Positions 1 through 8,092 of a stretch of DNA of 64,000 nt are shown here, in pieces. The DNA is from Streptomyces cyaneogriseus subsp. noncyanogenus (lineage in GTDB: Bacteria > Actinomycetota > Actinomycetes > Streptomycetales > Streptomycetaceae). The notes under the pieces are model-generated. The model did not search any database, had not been told where the DNA came from, and was given only the letters and a program-made list of their open reading frames with translations. Where the stretch lies: assembly GCF_000931445.1 (NCBI RefSeq), contig NZ_CP010849.1, positions 4,030,001-4,094,000 of the forward strand. Reading direction: 5' to 3'. Numbering within the stretch: the first letter of the stretch is position 1; the number at the start of each line of letters is the position of its first letter. The position numbers were made by a program, and so were the translations under genes.

Positions 1-1170
1 CAGCAGGTCCTCGGAGTCCTCCGCGCCGACCGAGAGGCGGATGAAGCCCTCCGGCACCGAGTCCCCGCCCCAGCGGCCGCGGCGCTCGGCCGTGGACCGT
101 ACCCCGCCGAAGCTCGTCGCGTCGTCCACCAGCCGCAGCGCGTCGAGGAAACGGTCGGCACGCGCGCGCGTGGGCAGCGTGAAGGAGACCACGCACCCAT
201 AACGCCGCATCTGCTGGGAGGCGATCTTGTGCGAGGGATCGTCGGGCAGCCCCGGGTAGCGCAGCCCGGAGACCTCGGGCCGTTCCCGGAGAGCCTCGGC
301 GACCTTGAGCGCGGTGGCGTTCTGCCGTTCGACGCGCAGCTCCAGGGTGGCGATCGACCGGTGGGCCAGCCATGCCTCCATCGGTCCGGGAATCGCCCCG
401 ACGATCTTGCGCCAGCGGCGTACGGCGGTCATGGCCTCGGCGTCGTGGCCGGTGACGTACCCCAGGAGGATGTCGCCGTGGCCGGTGAGTTGCTTGGTGC
501 CGCTGGCCACGGAGAAGTCGGCGCCGAGCTCCAGCGGGCGCTGCCCGAGCGGGGACGCCAGCGTGTTGTCCACCGCGACGAGAGCGCCCCGCGTGTGGGC
601 CGCTTCGGCGAGCCGCCGCACATCGCACACGTCCAGCCCCGGGTTGGACGGCGTCTCGATCCACAGCAGCTTGGCGCCGTCCAGGACGTCGAGCTGGGCG
701 TCGCCCCCGGTCGGCGCGGTGCGCACCTCGACGCCGTACGCCTCCAACTGGGCGCGGACCAGGGGCAGCACCTGATAGCCGTCGGAAGGCAGGACGACCG
801 CGTCCCCGGCGCGTAGCTGGGAGAAGAGCACCGACGAGATGGCCGCCATGCCCGAGGCGAACACGAGCGTCTCGACGTCGTCCCGCCCGGGCGCCTCCAG
901 CTCGCCGATGGCGCGCTCCAGCAGGGTCCACGTCGGGTTCTCGTCGCGGCCGTAGGTGTACGGGCCGGTGGGGTCGCCCGGCAGATGGAAGTGCGCGGCG
1001 AAGACGGGGCCGGGCAGGGTCGGTTCGTGCTTCACCGGCTCCGGCAGCCCGGCCCGCACCGCGCGCGTGCCGTCACCGGTGCGGCCCGCGGCGTTCCCGC
1101 CGTCCGCCGCTCCGGAGTGCTGCCCCTGCTGTCGCGTACCGCCCCCGGTGTCAGTAGCAGAATCGTTCAT
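1..1170 (-). CDS. Cystathionine gamma-lyase-like PLP enzyme (3' end cut by window edge)
   Basis: I read an open frame of 390 codons on the minus strand that begins with ATG at 1170 and runs off the left edge. It is a Cys/Met-metabolism PLP enzyme of fold type I. Visible motifs are the PLP-phosphate loop ASGMAA, the aspartate in AVDNTLASP and the PLP lysine in SGTKQLTGHGD. The first 35 or so residues are a polar, low-complexity leader unusual for the family. Members make or cleave cystathionine in trans-sulfuration; whether this one is a lyase or a synthase cannot be settled from sequence. The start codon overlaps the stop of ptpA (ATGA), so the two are probably translationally coupled. Confidence 0.85.
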   Translation of the reverse strand, partial: MNDSATDTGGGTRQQGQHSGAADGGNAAGRTGDGTRAVRAGLPEPVKHEPTLPGPVFAAHFHLPGDPTGPYTYGRDENPTWTLLERAIGELEAPGRDDVETLVFASGMAAISSVLFSQLRAGDAVVLPSDGYQVLPLVRAQLEAYGVEVRTAPTGGDAQLDVLDGAKLLWIETPSNPGLDVCDVRRLAEAAHTRGALVAVDNTLASPLGQRPLELGADFSVASGTKQLTGHGDILLGYVTGHDAEAMTAVRRWRKIVGAIPGPMEAWLAHRSIATLELRVERQNATALKVAEALRERPEVSGLRYPGLPDDPSHKIASQQMRRYGCVVSFTLPTRARADRFLDALRLVDDATSFGGVRSTAERRGRWGGDSVPEGFIRLSVGAEDSEDLL

Positions 1171-1661
1171 GCCGCCCGTCCTTCCACGTGCTCGCGTACA
1201 GCGGCGAGCAGACCGGCGCTCGCCGCCTCCACCATCTCAAGGCACTCCTCGAAGCCGTCCATGCCCCCGTAGTACGGGTCGGGCACGTCGAGGTCACCGC
1301 CGTGGGCCGCGGGATCGTACGAGCGCAGCAGCCGTACCTTGGCCGCGTCCTGCTCGGTGGGCGCGAGACGGCGCAGCGCCCGGAGGTGACCGGCGTCGAG
1401 GGTGATGACCAGGTCCAGCCGGGAGAACCAGGACGGCTGGAACTGCCGGGCCGTGTGATCGAGGTCGTAGGCGTGGTCCGCCAGGACGGCCAGGGTGCGC
1501 GGGTCGGCGTCCTCCCCCTCGTGCCAGCCGCCGGTGCCGGCGCTGTCCACCTCCACCTCGTCCTCCAGCCCGGCCTCCGCGACACGCGCGCGGAAGACCG
1601 CCTCGGCCATCGGGGAGCGGCAGATGTTGCCGGTGCACACGAAACAGACGCGGTAGGTCAT
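1167..1661 (-). CDS. ptpA: Low-molecular-weight protein-tyrosine phosphatase PtpA
   Basis: 164 residues, the normal size for the LMW-PTP family. The P-loop CTGNICRS (CX5R, about residues 9-16) supplies the catalytic cysteine and arginine, and the general-acid aspartate lies in VPDPYYGG near residue 128. The enzyme dephosphorylates phosphotyrosine in cytosolic proteins. A homologous gene, ptpA, is known in S. coelicolor in a similar neighbourhood (from memory), which is why I use the symbol. It lies between a small membrane protein gene (4-bp gap upstream) and the PLP enzyme (ATGA overlap downstream), so the three genes form one minus-strand operon. Confidence 0.92.
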   Translation of the reverse strand: MTYRVCFVCTGNICRSPMAEAVFRARVAEAGLEDEVEVDSAGTGGWHEGEDADPRTLAVLADHAYDLDHTARQFQPSWFSRLDLVITLDAGHLRALRRLAPTEQDAAKVRLLRSYDPAAHGGDLDVPDPYYGGMDGFEECLEMVEAASAGLLAAVREHVEGRAA

Positions 1662-1665
1662 CGGT

Positions 1666-2043
1666 TCAGTCCTTGTCGGGGAGGACCACGTTCAGGGCCC
1701 AGGAGACGACCGAGACGATCAGGCCGCCCAGGACCGCGGTCCAGAATCCCTCCACATGGAAGCTCAGGTCCAGTTTGTCGGCCAGCCACGAGGTGAGCAG
1801 CAGCATGAGCGCGTTCACCACCAGGGTGAACAGGCCGAGGGTCAGGACGAACAGGGGGAGCGTCAGCACCCTCACGACCGGCTTGACCAGAAGGTTGACC
1901 AGACCGAAGACGAGGGCGACGAGAATCAGCGTCCCGGCCTTCTTGCCGGTGCTGTCCCCGGTCAGGGTGATCTTGTCGAGCAGCCAGACGGCGACCGCGA
2001 GCGCACCCGCGTTGGCGATCGTCTTGACTAGGAAATTCATCAT
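1666..2043 (-). CDS. Phage-holin-4 family membrane protein
   Basis: About 125 residues with four hydrophobic segments and the pattern AVWLLDKITL...FGLVNLLVKPVVRVLTLPL, typical of the small integral membrane family PF04020 (phage holin family 4, superfamily III). Despite the name these are ordinary bacterial membrane proteins of unknown function. Two adjacent ATG codons (2043 and 2040) are possible starts and neither has a strong ribosome binding site; the longer in-frame extension upstream overlaps the divergent cupin gene and was rejected. First gene of the ptpA operon. Confidence 0.8.
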   Translation of the reverse strand: MMNFLVKTIANAGALAVAVWLLDKITLTGDSTGKKAGTLILVALVFGLVNLLVKPVVRVLTLPLFVLTLGLFTLVVNALMLLLTSWLADKLDLSFHVEGFWTAVLGGLIVSVVSWALNVVLPDKD

Positions 2044-2101
2044 GTGTCTGATCGTGGCAGACGTGATCGGATCCGAGCGGGAGACAGGGGCGGACAGGGC
2101 G

Positions 2102-2419
2102 ATGAAGGCATTCCGGCTGGACGAACTGGAGGCCGAGCGGGCCGCCAACGACGGGGCGTACCTCCAGTTCCTGCGGGAGCGGAACATGTCGGTCGGCCTC
2201 TACGCCCTCGACGCTGGCCAGCCCGACCCGCAGCAGCCGCACGGCCAGGACGAGGTGTACTTCGTCGTCAGCGGCCGGGCCTCGCTCACCGTCGGCCTGG
2301 AGACGACCGAGGTCGCCCGCGGCAGCGTGGTCTACGTGCCCGCCGGGGTCGCTCACAAGTTCCACCACATCAGCGAGGACCTGCGGGTTCTGGTGGTCTT
2401 CTCTCCGCCGGAGAGCTGA
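2102..2419 (+). CDS. Small cupin-domain protein
   Basis: 105 residues forming a single cupin barrel. Cupin motif 1 is visible as PHGQDEVYFVVSGRA and motif 2 as VYVPAGVAHKFHHIS, which provide His/Glu metal ligands. Members bind a divalent metal and act as small enzymes or ligand binders; the substrate cannot be told. The ATG at 2102 follows an AGGG sequence and gives a normal-length domain; the frame is open far upstream but that part is antisense to the holin-like gene. It is transcribed divergently from the ptpA operon across about 58 bp. Confidence 0.85.
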   Translation: MKAFRLDELEAERAANDGAYLQFLRERNMSVGLYALDAGQPDPQQPHGQDEVYFVVSGRASLTVGLETTEVARGSVVYVPAGVAHKFHHISEDLRVLVVFSPPES

Positions 2420-2558
2420 GCCGCCGTCGCGGAGCTCCCCAGGCCCCTAGGGGACCGGTCAGGGGAGGACAAGGGGTGCCGGGCCCCCGTCCGCGCCTCC
2501 TTCGGTCCTAGCATCGAATCCAGGACATGTGACCGGTGGAGAGGTAAGGACGAAGGCG

Positions 2559-2771
2559 ATGCGAGAGATCTTCGCGGGACTGCCGTGGTGGGTGAAGTGG
2601 ATCGCGGTGCCGGTCATCGCCTTGGCCCTGTTCGGCGGGCTGATAGCCAGCGTGGTGGGTTTCCTGGTCGGGCTGCTCTTCAAGGTGCTGGTCTTCGTCG
2701 CGCTGGTCGGCGGTTTGATCTACGTCGTGCGGAAGTTCACGGCGCGTTCCTCGTCCCGCAGCGACTGGTGA
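2559..2771 (+). CDS. DUF5326-type small membrane protein
   Basis: 70 residues. It has an amphipathic start (MREIFAGLPWWVKW), two closely spaced hydrophobic helices and a basic Ser-rich tail. I recognise it as a short Streptomyces-conserved membrane protein (DUF5326); no function is known. The ATG at 2559 has an AAGG-like site just upstream; an in-frame GTG at 2529 would add ten residues. The gene is monocistronic and ends at a hairpin pair that separates it from ssgR. Confidence 0.75.
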   Translation: MREIFAGLPWWVKWIAVPVIALALFGGLIASVVGFLVGLLFKVLVFVALVGGLIYVVRKFTARSSSRSDW

Positions 2772-2783
2772 GGGACCTGGGGC

Positions 2784-2834
2784 ACCGGTGAGCGGTAACA
2801 GGAATCACCGGTTCCCTCGTGCGAGGGAGGTTTT
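2784..2834 (+). terminator. Two hairpins ending the DUF5326 gene
   Basis: ACCGGTGA (2784-2791) pairs perfectly with TCACCGGT (2805-2812). It is followed at once by TCCCTCG (2813-2819) pairing with CGAGGGA (2822-2828) and then GGTTTT. The second hairpin with its T run looks like an intrinsic terminator upstream of ssgR. Confidence 0.6.
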
Positions 2835-2972
2835 CCGGACAGGCGGTCTGCGGGTGGGAGCGGACGGCTAGAGTCCGGAAACTCCACGCGGGGGGCGACC
2901 CCGCGAGCGAAGTACCTCCCCGGCCCGTGTCTCCCCGCACGGGCTGCCCCCTCGCGCTCCGGGAGTGATCCT

Positions 2973-3806
2973 TTGGCCACGGCTGACACCCCATCCGCCG
3001 AACTGCACCCCACCCCCGTCCGGCCTCCCTCGGCGCCACGCGCCGCGGACCGCCCTCGCTCGGCGACCCTCATCGGCTCGGTACAGCGCGCTATGCGCCT
3101 GCTGGAGCGCGTGGCCGGGCACGCGCACGGAGCCCCCGCCAAGCAACTGGCCCGGGAGACCGGGCTGGCCCTCCCCACGGCGTACCACCTGCTGCGCACC
3201 CTCGTCCACGAGGGCTATCTGCGCCGGGAGAAGGGGCTCTTCTTCCTCGGTGAGGCGGCCGAGCGGCTCGCCGCCGGCGGAGCCCAGCAGAAACGTCGCA
3301 GCACGGTCGTCGACGCGCTCGCCTGCTGGCGGGACGCCATCGGCGTGCCCGTGTACTACGCCATGTACCGCGACGGCGACATCCATGTCATCTGCGTCTC
3401 CGACACCCCGGGCAACCCGGCGGTCGAGGAGTGGGCCGACTTCCGCGAGACCGGGCACGCGCACGCCATCGGGCAGTGCCTGCTGTCCCAGCTCGATGAG
3501 GAAGCCCGCCGGGACCATCTCGACCGGTATCCGGTGCAGCCGGTCACTCCCTACACGGTGGGTGACGATCACAGCCTGCTGAAGCGGCTGGAGCGCACAC
3601 GGCGCATGGAACCGGTCGTCGAGCGCCAGGAGTACGCGCTCGGCACGGTGTGCGCGGCGATCCCCATCACCCTGGGCGCCACGGCCGCGACGATGGCCAT
3701 TTCCCTGCCCGCCCAGGATGCCGATCGGCTGCTGTCCGCGGTGCGGCAACTTCAGCAGGAGGTGGGCCGCCATCTTGGGTCGCTCGCGGTCTCTATCAGT
3801 ATGTGA
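2973..3806 (+). CDS. ssgR: IclR-family regulator SsgR
   Basis: 277 residues. An N-terminal winged helix (about residues 30-95, including SVQRAMRLLERVAG and GLALPTAYHLLRTLVHEGYL) is followed by an IclR effector-binding domain. In S. coelicolor SsgR is the activator needed for ssgA transcription, and the position immediately upstream of ssgA matches. I chose the TTG at 2973, which has GGGAG 7 nt upstream. The gap of about 100 bp to ssgA should hold the SsgR-controlled ssgA promoter. Confidence 0.9.
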   Translation: MATADTPSAELHPTPVRPPSAPRAADRPRSATLIGSVQRAMRLLERVAGHAHGAPAKQLARETGLALPTAYHLLRTLVHEGYLRREKGLFFLGEAAERLAAGGAQQKRRSTVVDALACWRDAIGVPVYYAMYRDGDIHVICVSDTPGNPAVEEWADFRETGHAHAIGQCLLSQLDEEARRDHLDRYPVQPVTPYTVGDDHSLLKRLERTRRMEPVVERQEYALGTVCAAIPITLGATAATMAISLPAQDADRLLSAVRQLQQEVGRHLGSLAVSISM

Positions 3807-3905
3807 AAACTCACTCCTTGTGATCTGGTGTGTACGTTCAGCAAGATGCCAGCAGTGTCAGAGGTTTGATTCCCGGCCAGTCGACGGCGAACGACGGGGT
3901 ACATG

Positions 3906-4343
3906 ATGCGCGAGTCCGTACAGGCAGAAGTCATGATGAGCTTTCTCGTGTCCGAGGAGCTCTCCTTCCGCATCCCGGTGGAGTTGCGCTATGAGACCTG
4001 TGATCCCTATGCCGTGCGGCTGACCTTCCATTTGCCCGGTGACGCACCGGTGACCTGGGCTTTCGGCCGTGAACTGCTGATCGACGGGGTGGGACGCCCG
4101 TGTGGTGAGGGTGATGTGCGCATCACCCCCGTGGAGCCCGAAGCCCTCGGTGAGGTGCTGATCCGGCTTCAGGTCGGTAGCGACCAGGCGCTGTTCCGCT
4201 CCTCTTCGGCACCGCTCGTGGCCTTCCTCGACCGCACCGACAAGTTGGTGCCGCTGGGCCAGGAGGGTTCGCTCGCCGATTTCGACGCCCATCTCGACGA
4301 GGCTCTGGACCGCATCCTGGCGGAGGAACAGAGCACCGGCTGA
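3906..4343 (+). CDS. ssgA: Sporulation and cell-division activator SsgA
   Basis: About 145 residues from ATG 3906. The sequence (SFLVSEELSFRIPVELRYE..., PGDAPVTWAFGRELL..., DRTDKLVPLGQEG) is a clear SsgA-like protein, an actinomycete-specific family that stimulates septum formation and sporulation-specific division in hyphae. Several ATGs are possible: 3903, 3906, 3933 and 3936. The MRESVQ form resembles the longer S. griseus SsgA as I remember it, and the 3936 start gives the shorter, roughly 135-residue form. It lies directly downstream of ssgR and ends in a strong hairpin shared with the convergent gene. Confidence 0.93.
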   Translation: MRESVQAEVMMSFLVSEELSFRIPVELRYETCDPYAVRLTFHLPGDAPVTWAFGRELLIDGVGRPCGEGDVRITPVEPEALGEVLIRLQVGSDQALFRSSSAPLVAFLDRTDKLVPLGQEGSLADFDAHLDEALDRILAEEQSTG

Positions 4344-4381
4344 AGCGTTACGCCAACCGTGGGACGGAGGCGTAACGCTTC
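4342..4381. terminator. Bidirectional terminator between ssgA and the YibE/F gene
   Basis: A perfect 13-bp inverted repeat, GAAGCGTTACGCC at 4342-4354 and its complement at 4369-4381, with a 14-nt loop. It starts inside the ssgA stop codon and ends 12 bp before the stop of the convergent gene, so it can serve both. Confidence 0.75.
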
Positions 4382-4392
4382 GCCGCCCGGCC

Positions 4393-5829
4393 TCAGTGCT
4401 TGCGGCGCCGTCCTCGCCCGCCACGGGCCGGCCCGGCACCGGCGCCCTGCGCCGCGGCTTCCCGCCCGGTGCGGTCGGCCGAGACCACCAGGGCCGCGAG
4501 GGCGGTGGTGACCGGCACCGACGCCACCAGGCCGATCGAGCCGACCAGCGTGCGGACGATCTCCTCCGCGACGAGCTCACTGTTGGCGACCGTTCCCACG
4601 CTGCTCTGCGCGATCGAGAACAGCAGCAGCAGCGGCAGCGCGGCGCCCGCGTAAGCGAGGACGAGCGTGTTGACGACGGACGCGATGTGGTCGCGGCCGA
4701 TGCGGATGGCCGCGCGGTACAGCCCGCGCCAGCCCATCGAGGGGTTGGCCTCGTGCAGTTCCCAGACCGCCGAGGTCTGCGTGACGGTCACGTCGTCCAG
4801 GACACCGAGAGAACCGATGATCACACCGGCCAGCAGCAGGCCGCTCATGTCGATGGTCGGATACAGGCCGTGGATCAGGCCCGTGTTGTCGTCCGTGTTG
4901 CCGCTGAGAGCGGCCCAGTCGATGAACAGCGACCCCAGGAGACCGATCAGCAGCAGGGAGATCAGGGTGCCGAGCACCGCCACGGAGGTGCGGGCCGACA
5001 GGCCGTGGCACAGGTACAGGGCGATCAGCATGATGGCGCTCGACCCGACCACGGCCACCAGCAGCGGATTCGAGCCCTGGAGGATCGCCGGGAGGATGAA
5101 GAAGTTCAGCACCAGGAAGCTGATGGCCAGGGCGACCAGCGCCATGACACCCCGCAGCCGCCCGACGACCACGACGGCGAGCGCGAAGATCCCGGCCAGC
5201 AGCGCCATCGGCAGGCGCCTGTTGATGTCGGCGACCGAGTACTGCAGGTCCCTCGGCGCCGAGGGCTCGTAGGCGACCACGACCTTCTGGCCCTGATGCA
5301 ACTGCCGGGACTGGTCGGGCTGCACGATCTCGGTGAACGTCCGGCCCTTGTCCTTGCCGGTGTCGACCCGGATCGTCGCCTTCTTGCAGATCCCGCCCGC
5401 TTGTTGCACCGCGGAGGACCCCTCGGCGGTGGAGGTGTCCCCGGTCGGCGGGACACCCGAGGCGTTGACGTCCTTGCAGCTCACCTCCAGCACCCGGGTG
5501 ACCGTGGCCTGCTGCGTCTGCCGGTCGAATCCGACACCGGTGCGTTCGTGCGGAGGCGCACCGCCCGGCCACAGCACCGCGAGCCCGACCACCACCGCCA
5601 CGGCGAACGGGATGAGGACCGCCGCGATGACCTTGCGCAGGTGCCGGGAGACCGGAGCCGCGGGGCCGTGGCCGTGCCCATGCCCGTGCGAGTGCCCGTG
5701 GCCGCCCCCGGACCCGGGGCCGTGGCCGCCCCCGGACCCGTGTCCGCCCCCGGCACCGGGGCCGTTGCCGGCGCCCGGGTCATGAGGCGGGTCGGGCGGG
5801 GGATAGGGGGGATGCTGCGTCGTGGTCAC
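4393..5829 (-). CDS. YibE/F family membrane protein with His-Gly-rich N-terminus
   Basis: 478 residues from GTG 5829. The first 60 residues are Pro/Gly/His-rich, with alternating GHGHSHGHGHGHG that could bind metal. One transmembrane helix follows, then an extracytoplasmic domain of about 130 residues, then seven or more transmembrane helices containing the YibE/F signature region (LGVLDDVTVTQ). The family is widespread in Gram-positive bacteria and its transport function is unproven. The His-rich tail suggests a metal link, but this is inference. Convergent with ssgA. Confidence 0.82.
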   Translation of the reverse strand: MTTTQHPPYPPPDPPHDPGAGNGPGAGGGHGSGGGHGPGSGGGHGHSHGHGHGHGPAAPVSRHLRKVIAAVLIPFAVAVVVGLAVLWPGGAPPHERTGVGFDRQTQQATVTRVLEVSCKDVNASGVPPTGDTSTAEGSSAVQQAGGICKKATIRVDTGKDKGRTFTEIVQPDQSRQLHQGQKVVVAYEPSAPRDLQYSVADINRRLPMALLAGIFALAVVVVGRLRGVMALVALAISFLVLNFFILPAILQGSNPLLVAVVGSSAIMLIALYLCHGLSARTSVAVLGTLISLLLIGLLGSLFIDWAALSGNTDDNTGLIHGLYPTIDMSGLLLAGVIIGSLGVLDDVTVTQTSAVWELHEANPSMGWRGLYRAAIRIGRDHIASVVNTLVLAYAGAALPLLLLFSIAQSSVGTVANSELVAEEIVRTLVGSIGLVASVPVTTALAALVVSADRTGREAAAQGAGAGPARGGRGRRRKH

Positions 5830-5907
5830 CGACCGATCATCGCAAGAACCAGGGGGGCCCTCTGTTCACCGCGCCCGGAGTGACGCTAGCGTGGAGTCAC
5901 CTTTGTA

Positions 5908-6074
5908 CACGCGGGAGCTCGGAGCACCGGGCTGAGAGGGCGCTGACCTCCGTCCCGTCGATGTTTCACATGAAACGTCACCGAAGACGAGTGATGTTTC
6001 ACACGGAACGCCGGCAGACGGAAACCGCTGCGTCGACCGCCGAACCTGTTACCGGGTAATGCCGGCGTAGGGAG
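5908..6074 (+). promoter_or_regulatory. TPP riboswitch (THI element) of thiC
   Basis: The conserved CTGAGAGGG lies at 5932-5940. The 3' part with ACCTG, GGGTAATGCCGGCGTAGGGA follows at about 6044-6074. The element ends only 8 nt before the thiC start, and its last bases (GGGAG) double as the ribosome binding site, so control is probably by sequestering translation start. The P3 arm is greatly extended (about 5945-6040) and contains two GTTTCAC repeats. Confidence 0.93.
5963..5976. promoter_or_regulatory. Near-consensus parS site inside the riboswitch P3 arm
   Basis: GTTTCACATGAAAC differs at one central base from the consensus GTTTCACGTGAAAC and is itself a palindrome. A second degenerate copy, GTTTCACACGGAAC (three mismatches), sits at 5996-6009. 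ParB binding is inferred from similarity only. Confidence 0.5.
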
Positions 6075-6082
6075 TAGGTCTC

Positions 6083-7876
6083 ATGACCATCAAGGACGCA
6101 CGCACGCCTGCCTCCACGCAGAACTCCGTCGACGGAGAGTCCGCGGAGGCCGGGAAGTCCATCGGCTGGCACAAGGCGTACATCGAGGGCTCACGCCCCG
6201 ATCTGCGGGTGCCGGTCCGTCAAGTGCACCTCACCAACGGGCAGTCCGTCACGCTGTACGACACATCGGGCCCGTACACCGATCCGCTCGTCGACACCGA
6301 CGTCCGCAGGGGCCTGCCGCCGCTGCGGGAGAACTGGATCGTGGGCCGCGGCGACACCGAGGAGTACGCGGGCCGTCCCGTCCGCCCCGAGGACGACGGC
6401 ATCAAGCACACCTCTCCGCGCGGGGGGCTGCGCAATCTCGACGCGGTCTTCCCCGGGCGTCCGCGCCAGCCGCGCCGCGGCCGGGACGGAAAGGCGGTGA
6501 CGCAGCTCGCGTACGCACGCCGGGGCGAGATCACTCCGGAGATGGAGTTCGTGGCCCTCCGGGAGAACGTGTCGCCCGAGGTGGTCCGCGAGGAGATCGC
6601 CGCCGGACGGGCGGTGCTGCCCGCCAACGTGAACCACCCGGAGATCGAGCCGATGATCATCGGCAAGCGGTTCCTGGTGAAGGTCAACGCGAACATCGGC
6701 AATTCCGCCGTGACCTCATCCATCGAGGAGGAGGTCGAGAAGATGACCTGGGCGACCCGCTGGGGCGCCGACACGGTCATGGATCTGTCCACCGGACGGA
6801 ACATCCACACCACGCGCGAGTGGGTGCTGCGCAACTCCCCCGTCCCCATCGGCACCGTGCCGCTCTACCAGGCCCTGGAGAAGGTGGACGGCAAGGCCGA
6901 AGAGCTGACCTGGGAGATCTACAAGGACACGGTCATCGAACAGGCCGAGCAGGGCGTGGACTACATGACGGTCCACGCGGGTGTCCGCCTGGCGTACGTG
7001 CCGCTGACGGCGAACCGCAAGACCGGCATCGTCTCGCGCGGCGGCTCGATCATGGCGGCGTGGTGCCTGGCGCACCACAAGGAGTCGTTCCTGTACGAGA
7101 ACTTCGAGGAGCTCTGCGAGATCCTCGCGGCCTACGACGTGACGTACTCCCTCGGCGACGGCCTTCGGCCGGGGTCGATCGCGGACGCCAACGACGAGGC
7201 GCAGTTCGCGGAGTTGAGGACGCTCGGGGAGCTGAACCGGATCGCGAAGCGCTTCGATGTGCAGACCATGATCGAGGGCCCGGGCCATGTCCCGATGCAC
7301 AAGATCAAGGAGAACATCGACCTCCAGCAGGAGATCTGCGAGGAGGCCCCGTTCTACACGCTCGGCCCGCTGACCACGGACGTCGCTCCGGCCTACGACC
7401 ACATCACCTCCGGCATCGGCGCCGCGATGATCGCCTGGTGGGGCACGGCCATGCTCTGCTACGTCACGCCGAAGGAGCACCTGGGCCTGCCCAACCGTGA
7501 CGACGTCAAGACCGGCGTCATCACATACAAGATCGCCGCCCACGCGGCCGACCTGGCCAAGGGGCATCCCGGAGCCCAGGAGTGGGACGACGCGCTGTCC
7601 GACGCCCGCTTCGAGTTCCGGTGGGAGGACCAGTTCAACCTGGCCCTCGACCCGGACACGGCACGGGAGTTCCACGACGAGACGCTGCCGGCCGAGCCCG
7701 CCAAGACGGCCCACTTCTGCTCGATGTGCGGTCCGAAGTTCTGCAGCATGAAGATCTCGCAGGACATCCGGCGTGAGCACGGTGGCAGCCAGGCCGAGAT
7801 CGAGCAGGGCATGGCCCAGAAGTCGAAGGAGTTCGCGGCCGCGGGCAACAGGGTGTACCTGCCGATCGCGGAGTGA
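6083..7876 (+). CDS. thiC: Phosphomethylpyrimidine synthase ThiC
   Basis: 597 residues, full length for the family. ThiC converts 5-aminoimidazole ribotide to HMP phosphate in thiamine biosynthesis, using S-adenosylmethionine and a [4Fe-4S] cluster. The cluster ligands are in CSMCGPKFC (CX2CX4C) near residue 549, at the C-terminus as expected for this atypical radical-SAM enzyme. Other family signatures are NANIGNSAV, MDLSTGRNI, SRGGSIMAAWCL and EGPGHVPM. Expression should be repressed by thiamine pyrophosphate through the riboswitch that ends 8 nt upstream. Confidence 0.98.
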   Translation: MTIKDARTPASTQNSVDGESAEAGKSIGWHKAYIEGSRPDLRVPVRQVHLTNGQSVTLYDTSGPYTDPLVDTDVRRGLPPLRENWIVGRGDTEEYAGRPVRPEDDGIKHTSPRGGLRNLDAVFPGRPRQPRRGRDGKAVTQLAYARRGEITPEMEFVALRENVSPEVVREEIAAGRAVLPANVNHPEIEPMIIGKRFLVKVNANIGNSAVTSSIEEEVEKMTWATRWGADTVMDLSTGRNIHTTREWVLRNSPVPIGTVPLYQALEKVDGKAEELTWEIYKDTVIEQAEQGVDYMTVHAGVRLAYVPLTANRKTGIVSRGGSIMAAWCLAHHKESFLYENFEELCEILAAYDVTYSLGDGLRPGSIADANDEAQFAELRTLGELNRIAKRFDVQTMIEGPGHVPMHKIKENIDLQQEICEEAPFYTLGPLTTDVAPAYDHITSGIGAAMIAWWGTAMLCYVTPKEHLGLPNRDDVKTGVITYKIAAHAADLAKGHPGAQEWDDALSDARFEFRWEDQFNLALDPDTAREFHDETLPAEPAKTAHFCSMCGPKFCSMKISQDIRREHGGSQAEIEQGMAQKSKEFAAAGNRVYLPIAE

Positions 7877-8092
7877 CCGCACGTCTCCCTGTGGGGGACT
7901 GACCTCACGTCGCCCGAGAGGGACAGGGCCGGCGGAGGGAGGGGCGGAAGGCCGCTCCTCCCTCCGCCGCCCTCGCTCGCCTCTCGTCCGGCAGCTCCCC
8001 GCGCGCCCGCACCCGGCAGTCGCACCCGGCAGCCCCGCCCGGCGGTCCGTCGGCCGCGTGGGCCTCGCGGCGGACCGGACCCGCACCGGCCG

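Noticed and set aside
4396..5883. 495-residue plus-strand ORF across the YibE/F gene
   Set aside because: It is the high-GC shadow of the minus-strand membrane protein; composition is Arg/Gly/Asp-rich without family features.
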